The notes under the pieces are model-generated. The model was not told where the DNA came from, made no database searches, and worked only from the letters and a program-made list of their open reading frames with translations. From contig NZ_LMJY01000012.1 of assembly GCF_001421325.1 (NCBI RefSeq), positions 124,001 to 188,000 of the forward strand: 64,000 nucleotides of DNA, written 5' to 3'. How positions within the stretch are numbered: the stretch's first letter is position 1; each line of letters begins with the position of its first letter. This stretch comes from Novosphingobium sp. Leaf2 (GTDB taxonomy: Bacteria; Pseudomonadota; Alphaproteobacteria; Sphingomonadales; Sphingomonadaceae). The translations under genes were made by a program, and so were the position numbers. Below, in pieces: positions 45,164 through 53,504 of the stretch.

Positions 45164-45937
45164 TCAGACCTTGAGCTGCTCCAGCATCTGCAGTGACCGT
45201 TGCGTCAGGTTGTCCAGAAACTGGCTGTGTGTGCCTTGCGCTTCTGCGTTGCGGAACGGTTGCACGGCCTTGACGAGTATCTCGGGCGGGGTGGGCTGCT
45301 GATTGAACAGGGCCATCACCTCGTCGGCAAATTCGTCCAATGGCTGATACCCCTCGCGCGTGCTCTGGCCTGGGGTCAGGTCGGTCTGCACGCCCGGCGG
45401 CGCCAGTTCGATCACTTCGACGCGGCCATGCAGCATCGCGCGCAGGGACTGGGTGTAGCTGTGTATCGCCGCCTTAGTAGCGCAATAGGTGGGCGTTCCG
45501 GGCAATGGCACAAAGGCAAGGCCGGACGTCACGTTGACGATTACGCCGTCGCCCTTCGCAGCCAGATGATCCACCAATGCGTCCGTCAGCCGGATCGGCC
45601 CCAGCAGGTTTGTCGTAATCGTCTCGTGCGCATCGGCAAGGTCGCGCGCCCGGCCCAACCTTTCGTAGCGCATGATCCCGGCGTTATTGATCAGCACGTT
45701 GACGGCTGGAAACCGGGCCACCACGTCAGCGGCAAAAGCCTTCACGCCCTCCGCGCTTTCGACGTCCAGCACCAGCGCGTGCATGTCCTTGCGGTCCACG
45801 CAGGTAGCGTCAAGCGCATCGCGACGCCGACCGGCCACGATCACCACGTTGCCCTGATCGTGGAAGCGCTGCGCGAGCGCCGCGCCGATCCCAGAGCCGC
45901 CGCCGGTGATGAGGATGGTGTTTCCCGAAGTCTTCAT
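45164..45937 (-). CDS. Short-chain dehydrogenase/reductase
   Basis: 257 residues, classical SDR. Cofactor loop TGGGSGIG (11-18), NNAG (84-87), Ser138 and the catalytic YxxxK at Tyr151-Lys155 are complete. An Arg cluster after the second beta strand (AGRRRD) favours NADP(H). It would oxidise or reduce a hydroxyl/carbonyl group. It converges with tetR and could act on the product of the Rieske enzyme. AAGGAG 7 bases before the ATG at 45937 fixes the start over a GTG six bases earlier. Confidence 0.92.
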   Translation of the reverse strand: MKTSGNTILITGGGSGIGAALAQRFHDQGNVVIVAGRRRDALDATCVDRKDMHALVLDVESAEGVKAFAADVVARFPAVNVLINNAGIMRYERLGRARDLADAHETITTNLLGPIRLTDALVDHLAAKGDGVIVNVTSGLAFVPLPGTPTYCATKAAIHSYTQSLRAMLHGRVEVIELAPPGVQTDLTPGQSTREGYQPLDEFADEVMALFNQQPTPPEILVKAVQPFRNAEAQGTHSQFLDNLTQRSLQMLEQLKV

Positions 45938-46060
45938 GCGCACGCTCCTTGGATGGCCGGCACCATGTAGAAACCTTCAGGCAATCGAAAAGGGGGGCAC
46001 GAGAAACATTCGCACTGGAGGACCTTGCTGCCCCGGCACTGCGCCGGAGCAGCTTGGCTA

Positions 46061-47050
46061 TCAGGGCTGCGGTGCGCTGCGTTCGCGCGCCAGACGGTCC
46101 TGCCGATCGATGGCATTTTCCGTGGTCACGAAGCTGTCGGGCTTGACGCCCAGCCAGATCAGAATTGGCGCGGCCATGTAGATCGAGCTGTACGTACCGA
46201 CGAAAATCCCCAGCACGATCGCCGCCACGAAGCCGAAGATCACGTCAGGCCCCAGCAGCAGCAGCGACACCAGCGTGATCAGCATCGAGAGCGACGTGAC
46301 GATGGTGCGCGCCAGCGTTTCGTTCACCGAAAGATCCAGCAGTTCCGGCATCGGCATCTTGCGATACTTCTTCAGGTTCTCGCGGATACGGTCGTAAACG
46401 ACGATGGTGTCGTTCAGAGAATAGCCGATCAGTGTCAGCAGCGCGGCGACGATGTTGAGGTCGAACTCCATCTGCGTCAGCGCGAACATCCCCAGCGTCA
46501 GCGTCACGTCATGCACCAGGCTGAACAGCGCGCCCACGCCGAACTGCCATTCGAAGCGGATCCAGATGTAGATCGCCACCGCGATGGCGGCGAGGCCGAG
46601 CGCCAGCATGGCGCTGCGGCCCAGCTCGCCCGATACCTTGCCGGACACCGAATCCACGCCCTCGATCTTCGCATCGGGATGGTTGGTGGTGATATTGGTC
46701 TTGATCTGGCTGGCCATGGCATCGGCAAGCTTGGGGTTCTTGTCGGTGCCAGCCGGCAGCTTCATGCGGATCGAGATTTCGTTAGCCTTGCCGAAGCGCT
46801 GGATGATCGGTTCGCCAAAGCCCAGCTTGTCCACTTCGCTGCGCAGCTGCGCAACTGGCGCTTCGGGGCTGCGCTCGAACGTGACGCGGATCACCTGCCC
46901 GCCGACGAAATCGACGCCCAGGTTAAGCCCCTTGGTCACCACCAGCCCGATGGATGCCGCCATCAGCACGAAGCTCATGATGTAGAACGGCACGCGCCAC
47001 TTGAGGAAGTGGATGTTGGTATGATCGGGAACGAGCTTGAGGAGTTTCAT
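46061..47050 (-). CDS. secF: Protein translocase subunit SecF
   Basis: 329 residues. Six membrane segments; the first periplasmic loop has GVDFVGGQVIRVTF, and the later segments have LTLIGYSLNDTIVVYDRIRENL, the SecF signature. With SecD it uses the proton motive force to finish protein translocation through SecYEG. AGGAGAGG precedes the ATG. It follows secD by 15 bases in the standard yajC-secD-secF order. Confidence 0.97.
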   Translation of the reverse strand: MKLLKLVPDHTNIHFLKWRVPFYIMSFVLMAASIGLVVTKGLNLGVDFVGGQVIRVTFERSPEAPVAQLRSEVDKLGFGEPIIQRFGKANEISIRMKLPAGTDKNPKLADAMASQIKTNITTNHPDAKIEGVDSVSGKVSGELGRSAMLALGLAAIAVAIYIWIRFEWQFGVGALFSLVHDVTLTLGMFALTQMEFDLNIVAALLTLIGYSLNDTIVVYDRIRENLKKYRKMPMPELLDLSVNETLARTIVTSLSMLITLVSLLLLGPDVIFGFVAAIVLGIFVGTYSSIYMAAPILIWLGVKPDSFVTTENAIDRQDRLARERSAPQP

Positions 47051-47065
47051 GTCCGTCCTCTCCTC

Positions 47066-48676
47066 TTACAGGTTCAGGTCCGCCGGCCGCGCCTTGCGCA
47101 GCCAGCCGGCAACCCACATGCGGGTCATGGTAACGGCGGTGAACACCGAGGTGGCGATGCCGATCAGCAGCACGATAGCGAAACCGCGCACCGGGCCGGT
47201 GCCGAAATAGGCCATCAGCACGGCGGCAATCACGTTGGTGATGTTGGCATCGAAGATCGCCCGGCTGGCTTCCTTGTAGCCCATCTCCACCGACTGCACC
47301 ACGCGGCGGCCGCGATGGCGTTCCTCGCGGATACGCTCGTTGATCAGCACGTTGGCATCCACCGCCGCGCCGATCGTCAGCACGAAACCGGCGATCCCCG
47401 GCAGGGTCAGCGTGGTTCCGAACAGCGCCATCACGCCTAGGATCATCAACAGGTTGATGATCAACGCGCAGGTCGCATAGACGCCGAACCGGCCGTACGT
47501 GACCAGGATAAAGGCCATCAGCAACACCGTGCCGACCGCCATTGCGAAGATACCCTTGTTGATCGAATCCGCGCCAAGGTCAGGCCCGACGGTGCGTTCC
47601 TCGACCACCGTAAGATCGACCGGCAACGCGCCGGAGCGCAGCGCGATGGCTAGCTGGGTCGCGGACTTGACGTCGAAGCTGCCCGAAATCTGCGCGCTGC
47701 CGCCCAGGATCGGCTCGTTGATGCTGGGGGCGGAAAGCACCTTGCCATCAAGGATGATGGCGAAGCGCTTGTTGACGTTCTCGGTCGTCAGCTGGGCGAA
47801 CTTCTCACCGCCCTGCTGGTTGAACGTGATCGAGACGACCGCCTGGTTGGTCTTGGGTTCGAACGCCTGCTTGGCATCGGTGAGCTGATCGCCCTTGATG
47901 CCGCCAAGGCGCTTGACGGCGATCAACTGCGGCTGACCGCCAGGCGCCGAGCCTTCAGCGTACGGCAGCGCTTCATCGCCCGGCGGGACGATGCCTTGCG
48001 CCAGATCGCTGGGAACCGCGGTTTCGTCCACCATCTTGAATTCGAGCTTTGCGGTCTGCCCCAGCAGCGCCTTGAGCTGCGCCGGGTCCTGAAGGCCAGG
48101 CACCTGCACGTCGATGCGGGTACCGCCAAGGCGCCGGATATCAGGCTCCTTGGTGCCCAGCGCGTCGATACGCTTGCGCACCACTTCCACCGCGGTTTCC
48201 ATCGCGTTGCTGACGGCAAGGTCGATGCCTTCCTTGGTCGGCGCCAGCACGAACTGGTTGCCGTTCAGCACCTGGATGTCCCAATCCCGCTGGCCGGACA
48301 GGCCGGCGCCGGTGGTCAGCGGCAGAATGGCTTCGCGCGCGGCGTCCACTTGGCTGCTATCGCGCACGGTGAAGACGAGGCGCCCGTCACGGCTGGAAAA
48401 ATCGCCGATGCCGATGCGCGGCTGGGCCTGGCCCAGCTTGGTGCGCACCGATTCCTCCATGCCCTCCAGCCGCTGCTGCACCACCTGATCGCGGTTCGCT
48501 TCGAGCAGGAGGCGAGAGCCGCCGGCAAGGTCGAGTCCCAGGTTGATCTTGGGATGCGGCAGGCTGGCGGGCCACTGCACATTGCTGAAGGACAGCAGCG
48601 TGGGCAGCGCCAGCGCGCACAGCACCAGCGTTATCGCCCAGTACCAGGCCCGCTTCCATGTGGGAAATTCAAGCAT
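47066..48676 (-). CDS. secD: Protein translocase subunit SecD
   Basis: 536 residues. One N-terminal membrane segment, the large periplasmic domain with GLDLAGGSRLLLE and VQVPGLQDPAQLKALLG, then five segments with TLPGIAGFVLTIGAAVDANV, the SecD signature. It works with SecF at the inner membrane. The gene is preceded by yajC with a 33-base gap and followed by secF. Confidence 0.97.
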   Translation of the reverse strand: MLEFPTWKRAWYWAITLVLCALALPTLLSFSNVQWPASLPHPKINLGLDLAGGSRLLLEANRDQVVQQRLEGMEESVRTKLGQAQPRIGIGDFSSRDGRLVFTVRDSSQVDAAREAILPLTTGAGLSGQRDWDIQVLNGNQFVLAPTKEGIDLAVSNAMETAVEVVRKRIDALGTKEPDIRRLGGTRIDVQVPGLQDPAQLKALLGQTAKLEFKMVDETAVPSDLAQGIVPPGDEALPYAEGSAPGGQPQLIAVKRLGGIKGDQLTDAKQAFEPKTNQAVVSITFNQQGGEKFAQLTTENVNKRFAIILDGKVLSAPSINEPILGGSAQISGSFDVKSATQLAIALRSGALPVDLTVVEERTVGPDLGADSINKGIFAMAVGTVLLMAFILVTYGRFGVYATCALIINLLMILGVMALFGTTLTLPGIAGFVLTIGAAVDANVLINERIREERHRGRRVVQSVEMGYKEASRAIFDANITNVIAAVLMAYFGTGPVRGFAIVLLIGIATSVFTAVTMTRMWVAGWLRKARPADLNL

Positions 48677-48709
48677 TGCGGTCGATTCTTTCTCGTCAGG
48701 CCTTCACGC

Positions 48710-49045
48710 TCAATCGTTCGCGGGCTTCGCGCCGGCGGGCGGGATCACGTCGACGATGGTCGACTTGAGCGCCTTCACCCGCACGCCTTGCGCCAGTTCG
48801 ACCTCGGCATACGTCTCGTCGACTTTCAGCACCTTGCCCACGAAACCGCCGCCGGTTAGCACGTCATCGCCCTTCTTGAGCGCGGAGAGCTTGGTCTTGT
48901 GCTCTTTCTGCTGCTTCATCTGCGGGCGCAGGATGAGGAACCAGAAGATCAGCCCCATCGCCGCGAACGGCAGATACTGAATCCATGCCGGCGGAGCACC
49001 GGCGGGTGCGGCGGCGGCAAGCTGGGCGAGGATCGAGGTGGGCAT
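48710..49045 (-). CDS. yajC: Sec translocon accessory protein YajC
   Basis: 111 residues. One N-terminal membrane segment (YLPFAAMGLIFWFLIL) followed by RPQMKQQKEHKTKLSALKKGDDVLTGGGFVGKV-type sequence; the RPQ...K block and the GDDVLT...G turn are diagnostic. It associates with SecDF. The ATG at 49045 is chosen; an in-frame TTG seven codons upstream is an alternative. First gene of the yajC-secDF transcript; 248 bases without a recognisable feature separate it from the divergent tRNA, apart from the tRNA promoter. Confidence 0.95.
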   Translation of the reverse strand: MPTSILAQLAAAAPAGAPPAWIQYLPFAAMGLIFWFLILRPQMKQQKEHKTKLSALKKGDDVLTGGGFVGKVLKVDETYAEVELAQGVRVKALKSTIVDVIPPAGAKPAND

Positions 49046-49252
49046 GGAAAATTCGGACCTTTTCAAATCTCGTATCGGCCCGCGAGTCGCAGCAGGCCGG
49101 GTCGACGCACCTTTTCAAGGCACGCCGCCGGATGCGGGCGGTTAGCAATAAAGCGAGAGCGTGGCAACGCAGCGCCGCGCCGGCGGTAATCGCTGTGGGT
49201 ATTAGCGGTCGATAGCAGCTCGATCGGCGCGAAAACTTCTCCCCCAACACGC

Positions 49253-49281
49253 TTGCGCAATGGTTTCGACCTGCCTATAGG
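49253..49281 (+). promoter_or_regulatory. Candidate promoter of tRNA-Pro(GGG)
   Basis: TTGCGC (49253-49258) and TATAGG (49276-49281) are 17 bases apart, and the tRNA begins 12 bases after the second hexamer. Spacing is ideal for the housekeeping sigma factor; the hexamers are only partial matches. Confidence 0.4.
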
Positions 49282-49293
49282 CCGCGCTCCGGT

Positions 49294-49370
49294 CGGGACG
49301 TAGCGCAGCCTGGTAGCGCATCACACTGGGGGTGTGGGGGTCGGAGGTTCGAATCCTCTCGTCCCGACCA
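49294..49370 (+). tRNA. tRNA-Pro, anticodon GGG
   Basis: 77 bases including an encoded CCA. The acceptor stem CGGGACG/CGTCCCG is perfect. The anticodon stem TCACA/TGTGG encloses the loop CTGGGGG, giving anticodon GGG. The T arm has GGTTCGAATCC. The first base pair C-G is typical of bacterial tRNA-Pro. A clear terminator follows 28 bases on. Confidence 0.97.
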
Positions 49371-49398
49371 AAATTACCAAGCCTTTTGAAACGGCTAT

Positions 49399-49422
49399 AA
49401 GGGCAGCGAAAGCTGCCCTTTT
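49399..49422 (+). terminator. Intrinsic terminator after tRNA-Pro(GGG)
   Basis: AAGGGCAGC (49399-49407) pairs perfectly with GCTGCCCTT (49412-49420) across a GAAA tetraloop, and the stem runs into TTTT. This is the clearest factor-independent terminator in the window. Confidence 0.88.
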
Positions 49423-49483
49423 CGTTGCGACGAACGACCGCAAATCTGGCGCGTGGCGTCCTCTCAAACCATTTTCCTACACG

Positions 49484-49496
49484 AACCGTAACGGTT
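49484..49496. repeat. Inverted repeat upstream of the holin gene
   Basis: AACCGT (49484-49489) and ACGGTT (49491-49496) flank a single A. It lies 41 bases before the holin start in less GC-rich DNA. It could be a regulatory site; nothing else supports that. Confidence 0.3.
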
Positions 49497-49537
49497 ACAT
49501 CCTCGCAAATCTGTCGTATACAGCATGAGGATCCGCC

Positions 49538-49951
49538 GTGACTTTTTTCGATTCGCTGGTTGCCCCTCTGCTGGGGATTATCGACAAGGTCATCCCTGAT
49601 CCCGATGCGCGCGATCAGGCGCGGGTGGCATTGATGGAGATGCGCGGTTCGCACGATGTCGCGCTGCTGCAGGCGCGGCTGGCGGCGGTGCTGGTCGAAG
49701 GGGGCAGCGCCGATCCGTGGACCAGCCGCGCGCGCCCGGGCTTTCTCTACGTTATGTATCTGATGATCCTGTGCGCGCTGCCGATGGGCGTCGTGGCCGC
49801 GTTCGACCCGCCACTGGCCCGCGCCATCGGGGCGGGAATGAACGGGTATCTCGCCGGTATCCCCGAGCCGCTCTACGCCTTGTTCGGCACCGGTTACCTT
49901 GGCTATTCGGCGATGCGCCAGTGGGGCAAGGCCAAAGGCACGGACCGGTGA
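49538..49951 (+). CDS. 3TM-type holin related to gene-transfer-agent release holins
   Basis: 137 residues. An amphipathic N-terminus with PDPDARDQARVALMEM is followed by three hydrophobic stretches (FLYVMYLMILCALPMGVVAAF, the IGAGMNGYLAGIP region, LYALFGTGYLGYSA). It ends in a short charged tail. That order matches the holin family called 'Holin of 3TMs, for gene-transfer release'. It would form inner-membrane lesions allowing an endolysin out. No endolysin or phage gene is adjacent. GTG start with GAGG 9 bases upstream. Confidence 0.8.
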   Translation: MTFFDSLVAPLLGIIDKVIPDPDARDQARVALMEMRGSHDVALLQARLAAVLVEGGSADPWTSRARPGFLYVMYLMILCALPMGVVAAFDPPLARAIGAGMNGYLAGIPEPLYALFGTGYLGYSAMRQWGKAKGTDR

Positions 49952-50023
49952 GCAGCGACTTTTAAACATGCCGCGCGCGGGGCTAAGCGATTGCTAACGC
50001 TTGTAAGCTATGAACCTGCAGCC

Positions 50024-50338
50024 ATGACATCACGCTTTTCCGCGCGCCAGTTTGGCCCGCTCGCCACTGTGGCGGCCTTGCTGCTCACCGGCTGCAACCC
50101 CGCGCCCCAGCCCGACCCTGCGCCGAGTGCCAGCGCCGCGCCTTCGCCGTCCGCCCAGGCTGCGGACGATGCCGCGCTCAAAGCATTTTACGGCGGCGGC
50201 GCAGGTAAGGCCGGTACCAGCACCACGCCGGCCACCACGCCGCCGCAGGATGGCGCAGCGCCGCCTCCCCCCGCTGCGCCGCCTCCGCCGCCCAACGTCG
50301 GCAACGTGCCGGACCCGGGCATTCCGCCGGTTCAATGA
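50024..50338 (+). CDS. Proline-rich lipoprotein, unknown
   Basis: 104 residues. A lipoprotein signal ends in ALLLTGC with the lipidated Cys24. The rest is low-complexity Ala/Pro/Ser sequence with a polyproline run near residues 80-90 and no recognisable domain. It probably sits in the outer or inner membrane. An ATG at 50024 precedes the signal; another reading from 49991 would add 11 residues unlike a lipoprotein signal. Function unknown. Confidence 0.68.
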   Translation: MTSRFSARQFGPLATVAALLLTGCNPAPQPDPAPSASAAPSPSAQAADDAALKAFYGGGAGKAGTSTTPATTPPQDGAAPPPPAAPPPPPNVGNVPDPGIPPVQ

Positions 50339-50411
50339 TCGGGCCGGGTTGCGCGCGGTGCGCCGCCCGCTAAAGCCTGTTGGTGCAAGCGCGAGCGGAG
50401 AACACGGTCAG

Positions 50412-50849
50412 ATGACGCAGAAGCTGGTTTACGTCCTCAACGGCCCCAACCTCAACCGGCTGGGTAGGCGCGAGCCGGAAATCTACGGCACGCAGACGCT
50501 GGACGATATCGGCGCGATGCTGGCCGAGCGCGGGCAGGCGCTGGGCATGGCCATCACGATGCACCAGTCCAACCACGAAGGCGCGCTGGTGGACTGGCTG
50601 CACGAGGCGCAGGATGCAGGTGCGCACGCGGTGTTGCTGAACGCCGGGGCCTATACGCACACGTCCGTGGCGCTGCTGGACGCGATCCGGGCGATCAGCG
50701 TACCGGTGATCGAGGTCCACTTGTCGAACCCGCACACGCGTGAGGCATTTCGCCATACCTCATGGGTGGGCATGGCCGCGAAGGGCACCATCGCCGGGTT
50801 CGGCGCGCACGGCTATCTGCTGGCGCTGGAGGCGGCGGCGCAATTCTGA
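50412..50849 (+). CDS. aroQ: 3-dehydroquinate dehydratase, type II
   Basis: 145 residues, the usual size. It has the type II motifs LNGPNLNRLGRREPEIYG (active-site Tyr and Arg), HQSNHEGALVDWLHEA, LNAGAYTHTSVAL and EVHLSNPHTREAFRH with the catalytic His and Asn. It removes water from 3-dehydroquinate in the shikimate pathway. In many relatives accB and accC follow this gene; here a convergent lrp-like gene lies next to it instead. Confidence 0.96.
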   Translation: MTQKLVYVLNGPNLNRLGRREPEIYGTQTLDDIGAMLAERGQALGMAITMHQSNHEGALVDWLHEAQDAGAHAVLLNAGAYTHTSVALLDAIRAISVPVIEVHLSNPHTREAFRHTSWVGMAAKGTIAGFGAHGYLLALEAAAQF

Positions 50850-50873
50850 ACGCGCGGAAAGTGCCGCGTTCAG
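50846..50873. terminator. Perfect 9-bp inverted repeat holding both convergent stop codons
   Basis: CTGAACGCG (50846-50854) and CGCGTTCAG (50865-50873) are perfect complements around a ten-base loop. The left arm contains the aroQ stop TGA and the right arm, read on the other strand, contains the stop of the Lrp-like gene. A bidirectional terminator is the simplest reading, although no T-tract is present. Confidence 0.5.
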
Positions 50874-51334
50874 CCCAGCGGGACGCCCGGTATGCTCTTG
50901 GCGGTGCGGATCGTCAGCGATGTTTTCACGCTATCGACGTTGGGTGCGGGCGTCAGCTTGCTGGTCAGGAATTCCTGGAAGCTTTGCAGATCGCGGCTGA
51001 CGATCTTCAGGATGAAGTCGATCTCACCATTGAGCATATGGCATTCGCGCACTTCGGGCAGGCCCTTCATGTGGTCTTCGAACGCACGCAGCGCTTCCTC
51101 GGCCTGACTTTTCAGGCTGACCAGCGCGAAAACGGTGATCGTGAAGCCCAGCTTCGAGGCGTCCAGGTCCGCGTGATAGCCCTGAATGATGCCGGCTTCT
51201 TCCAGGCTGCGCACCCGGCGCAGGCACGGCGGCGCGGTCAACCCCACGCGCTGCGCCAGTTCCACATTGGTGATCCGACCCTCTGCCTGCAGCTCCGCGA
51301 GCAGGCGGCGATCGATTTCATCGAGATTTATCAT
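50870..51334 (-). CDS. Lrp/AsnC-family transcriptional regulator
   Basis: 154 residues. The helix-turn-helix (LDEIDRRLLAELQAEGRITN, then LAQRVGLTAPPCLRRVRSLE) is followed by the RAM ligand domain (TVFALVSLKSQ, HMLNGEIDFILKIV). Such regulators respond to amino acids and form octamers. The start at 51334 is where family members begin. It is divergent from the kinase-like gene; the 255-base gap between them is moderately AT-rich and should contain both promoters. Confidence 0.9.
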   Translation of the reverse strand: MINLDEIDRRLLAELQAEGRITNVELAQRVGLTAPPCLRRVRSLEEAGIIQGYHADLDASKLGFTITVFALVSLKSQAEEALRAFEDHMKGLPEVRECHMLNGEIDFILKIVSRDLQSFQEFLTSKLTPAPNVDSVKTSLTIRTAKSIPGVPLG

Positions 51335-51589
51335 CCACACTCTTCCCCGGGGACGCGGCGTTTGATGCACCGGCGTTGCAACATCCCCATCGAAAACACC
51401 GGATCGCCGTAATATTATTATGGCATAGCGTAATTGTCCCGCTTTGCAACGGCGGAAAACTGCCCCTTTCGCTCGTGCGCCGGTTTGCTAGGAAAGACCG
51501 CTGCGACGTTTTCCTTATAGTAAACATCACAGGCCCATAGGACTCGTGCTGCCATCATGGGGCATGGGCCTTATGCCTTTGGAGACTGG

Positions 51590-53458
51590 ATGCATTTCGA
51601 CGATCGCCTTGCAACGGTGCTGCGCCTGCCCGCTTCCGCGGGCGGGCTGGCACGGGTGCAGTTCAGGCAGCTCGTCGACATTCTGGGCAGCGCGCCGGAC
51701 GATGCGGCAAGCGAAACGATCGAGGCGGGCTTCCAGCGGCTGGACCAGCTGCGGCGGACTTTGCCAACGCCGGAACGGGCGCGCCTGCTCGATCAGCCGA
51801 TACGCAACACGCGCCTGATCGCATATCTGGCGCAGGACGAACCGGACGTCGCCTGCGCAGCCATTGCAGCCGCGCAGTTGGATGATGCGCAGTGGCTGGC
51901 GCTGATCCCCGCACTGCCGGTCCGCGCGCGCGGAATCCTGCGCCATCGGCGTGACGTTTCAGCCCCGGTGGCAGAGCTGCTGGCGCGGCTCGGGGTGCAA
52001 GATCGCGGCCTGCCGGCCGGCCCGGTCGATCCCGATCCGGATTCGCCGATCCCGGAAACGCCGCGCATCCGTTTCAAGGCGCCGACTGGCGACCTTGCGC
52101 GCGACCAGGACATTTCGGACGACGTGGCGGGCCTGCTCGCGCTGGAAGATTCGCCCCCGCCGCCCACGTCGCTCAGCGATTGGGCCCGCGCGCGCGCCGC
52201 GCATCATGCCCAGCAATTTCGCGACCCCGCGCAAAAGGCGCAAGTCGTTCCTGCGCCTGGTCCGGCCGCCGCGCCGGTCGGTAACACCGATGCCGGAATC
52301 GGCGCGATCGTCCGGCGCATCGAGGAATTTCGCAAGGCGCGCGAGGCATCGCGCCCGGTCGAAGTGACGGCGGATTCGCCGCGCCTGCCATTGGGCGATG
52401 CGGCCCCCGCGCCGGTGCGCCAGGCCCGTGTCATCGATTTCATGACGGACCCGAACGGTCGCATCGGCTGGGCGGACGGTCCGTGGGCGTCCAGCGTCGT
52501 CGGGCTTAACCTGACGTCCTTGCACTTATCTGACAACCGCGATTCCCTGCTGGCCGCAACGATCCGCCGCCGCTTGTCGGTACGCGCTGCCATCATCGAC
52601 ATGGCGGGCGCTCCCGCTGTGACCGGCATCTGGCAGGTCGATGCGGTACCGCAATTCGCTCATGGCCGCTTCACCGGTTACGCAGGGCGGCTGCGCCGTC
52701 CCTTGGCGGAACCGGCGGCAGCTTCAGCCGCCCCGCCCGGCGAAACGGCGGACCGTCTGCGCGAAGTGCTGCACGAACTGCGCACCCCCGCCAACGCGAT
52801 CCAGGTGGCCGCCGAAATCATCCAGCAGCAGTTGTACGGCCCCGCCCCGCACGAATACCGCGCCCTCGCCGCCGCAATCGCCGGGGATTGCGCGCATATC
52901 CTCGCCGGGTTCGAGGAGCTGGACCGGCTGGTCAAGCTGGAGTCAGGCGCGCAGACCCTGGACGAAGGGGAGTGCGACCTTGCCCGCGTGCTGGCACAGA
53001 CCATCGTGCGGCTGCGCGCGTGGACCCAACCGCGCGGCAGCGGCTTTGCGATGGCTGGTGACCCGTCAGCCACATCGCTGCCCGTTCGCGTCGCCCGCAG
53101 CGAAGTGGAGCGGCTGGTGTGGCGCCTGCTGGCGGCGCTTGCGGGGCTGACGGCGCCGGGCGAATCGCTGTACCTCACTTGGACTGCGCAAGGGCCGGTA
53201 ACGCGTCTGGAAATCGCGCTGCCCGCTCTGCTCGCAGAACGTGATCCCGCCGCGCTGTTTGACGCGGTTCCGGGCGAACGCGGGCAATCGCTCGCCACCG
53301 GCATGTTCGGCGTCGGCTTTACCCTGCGCCTCGCCGCGGCGGAGGCGTCTGCCGCGGGCGGCGGTCTGCAACGAATCGCTAATGCCATTGTGCTATCGCT
53401 CCCCGCCTTGACCGACAGGGACGCACCCCATAGCACGCAAGTGACCCGTTCGAACTGA
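51590..53458 (+). CDS. Histidine-kinase-like protein with a degenerate catalytic domain
   Basis: 622 residues, no membrane segment. Residues 1-150 are helical and resemble HEAT-like repeats. A disordered Pro/Ala-rich middle follows. A PAS-like region (about 290-380) leads to a good H-box, HELRTPANAIQV (His395). The catalytic half is poor: the place of the N box reads SEVERLVWRLLAALAGL without Asn, no DxGxG box is seen, and the last glycine box is GMFGVGFTLRLA. It may transfer rather than make phosphate. GGAG 5 bases before the ATG supports this start over one 33 bases earlier. Confidence 0.75.
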   Translation: MHFDDRLATVLRLPASAGGLARVQFRQLVDILGSAPDDAASETIEAGFQRLDQLRRTLPTPERARLLDQPIRNTRLIAYLAQDEPDVACAAIAAAQLDDAQWLALIPALPVRARGILRHRRDVSAPVAELLARLGVQDRGLPAGPVDPDPDSPIPETPRIRFKAPTGDLARDQDISDDVAGLLALEDSPPPPTSLSDWARARAAHHAQQFRDPAQKAQVVPAPGPAAAPVGNTDAGIGAIVRRIEEFRKAREASRPVEVTADSPRLPLGDAAPAPVRQARVIDFMTDPNGRIGWADGPWASSVVGLNLTSLHLSDNRDSLLAATIRRRLSVRAAIIDMAGAPAVTGIWQVDAVPQFAHGRFTGYAGRLRRPLAEPAAASAAPPGETADRLREVLHELRTPANAIQVAAEIIQQQLYGPAPHEYRALAAAIAGDCAHILAGFEELDRLVKLESGAQTLDEGECDLARVLAQTIVRLRAWTQPRGSGFAMAGDPSATSLPVRVARSEVERLVWRLLAALAGLTAPGESLYLTWTAQGPVTRLEIALPALLAERDPAALFDAVPGERGQSLATGMFGVGFTLRLAAAEASAAGGGLQRIANAIVLSLPALTDRDAPHSTQVTRSN

Positions 53459-53504
53459 ACCCCCAGTCACTCTGACGGATGCGGCCCGCGCAGAGGAGAA
53501 GGCA

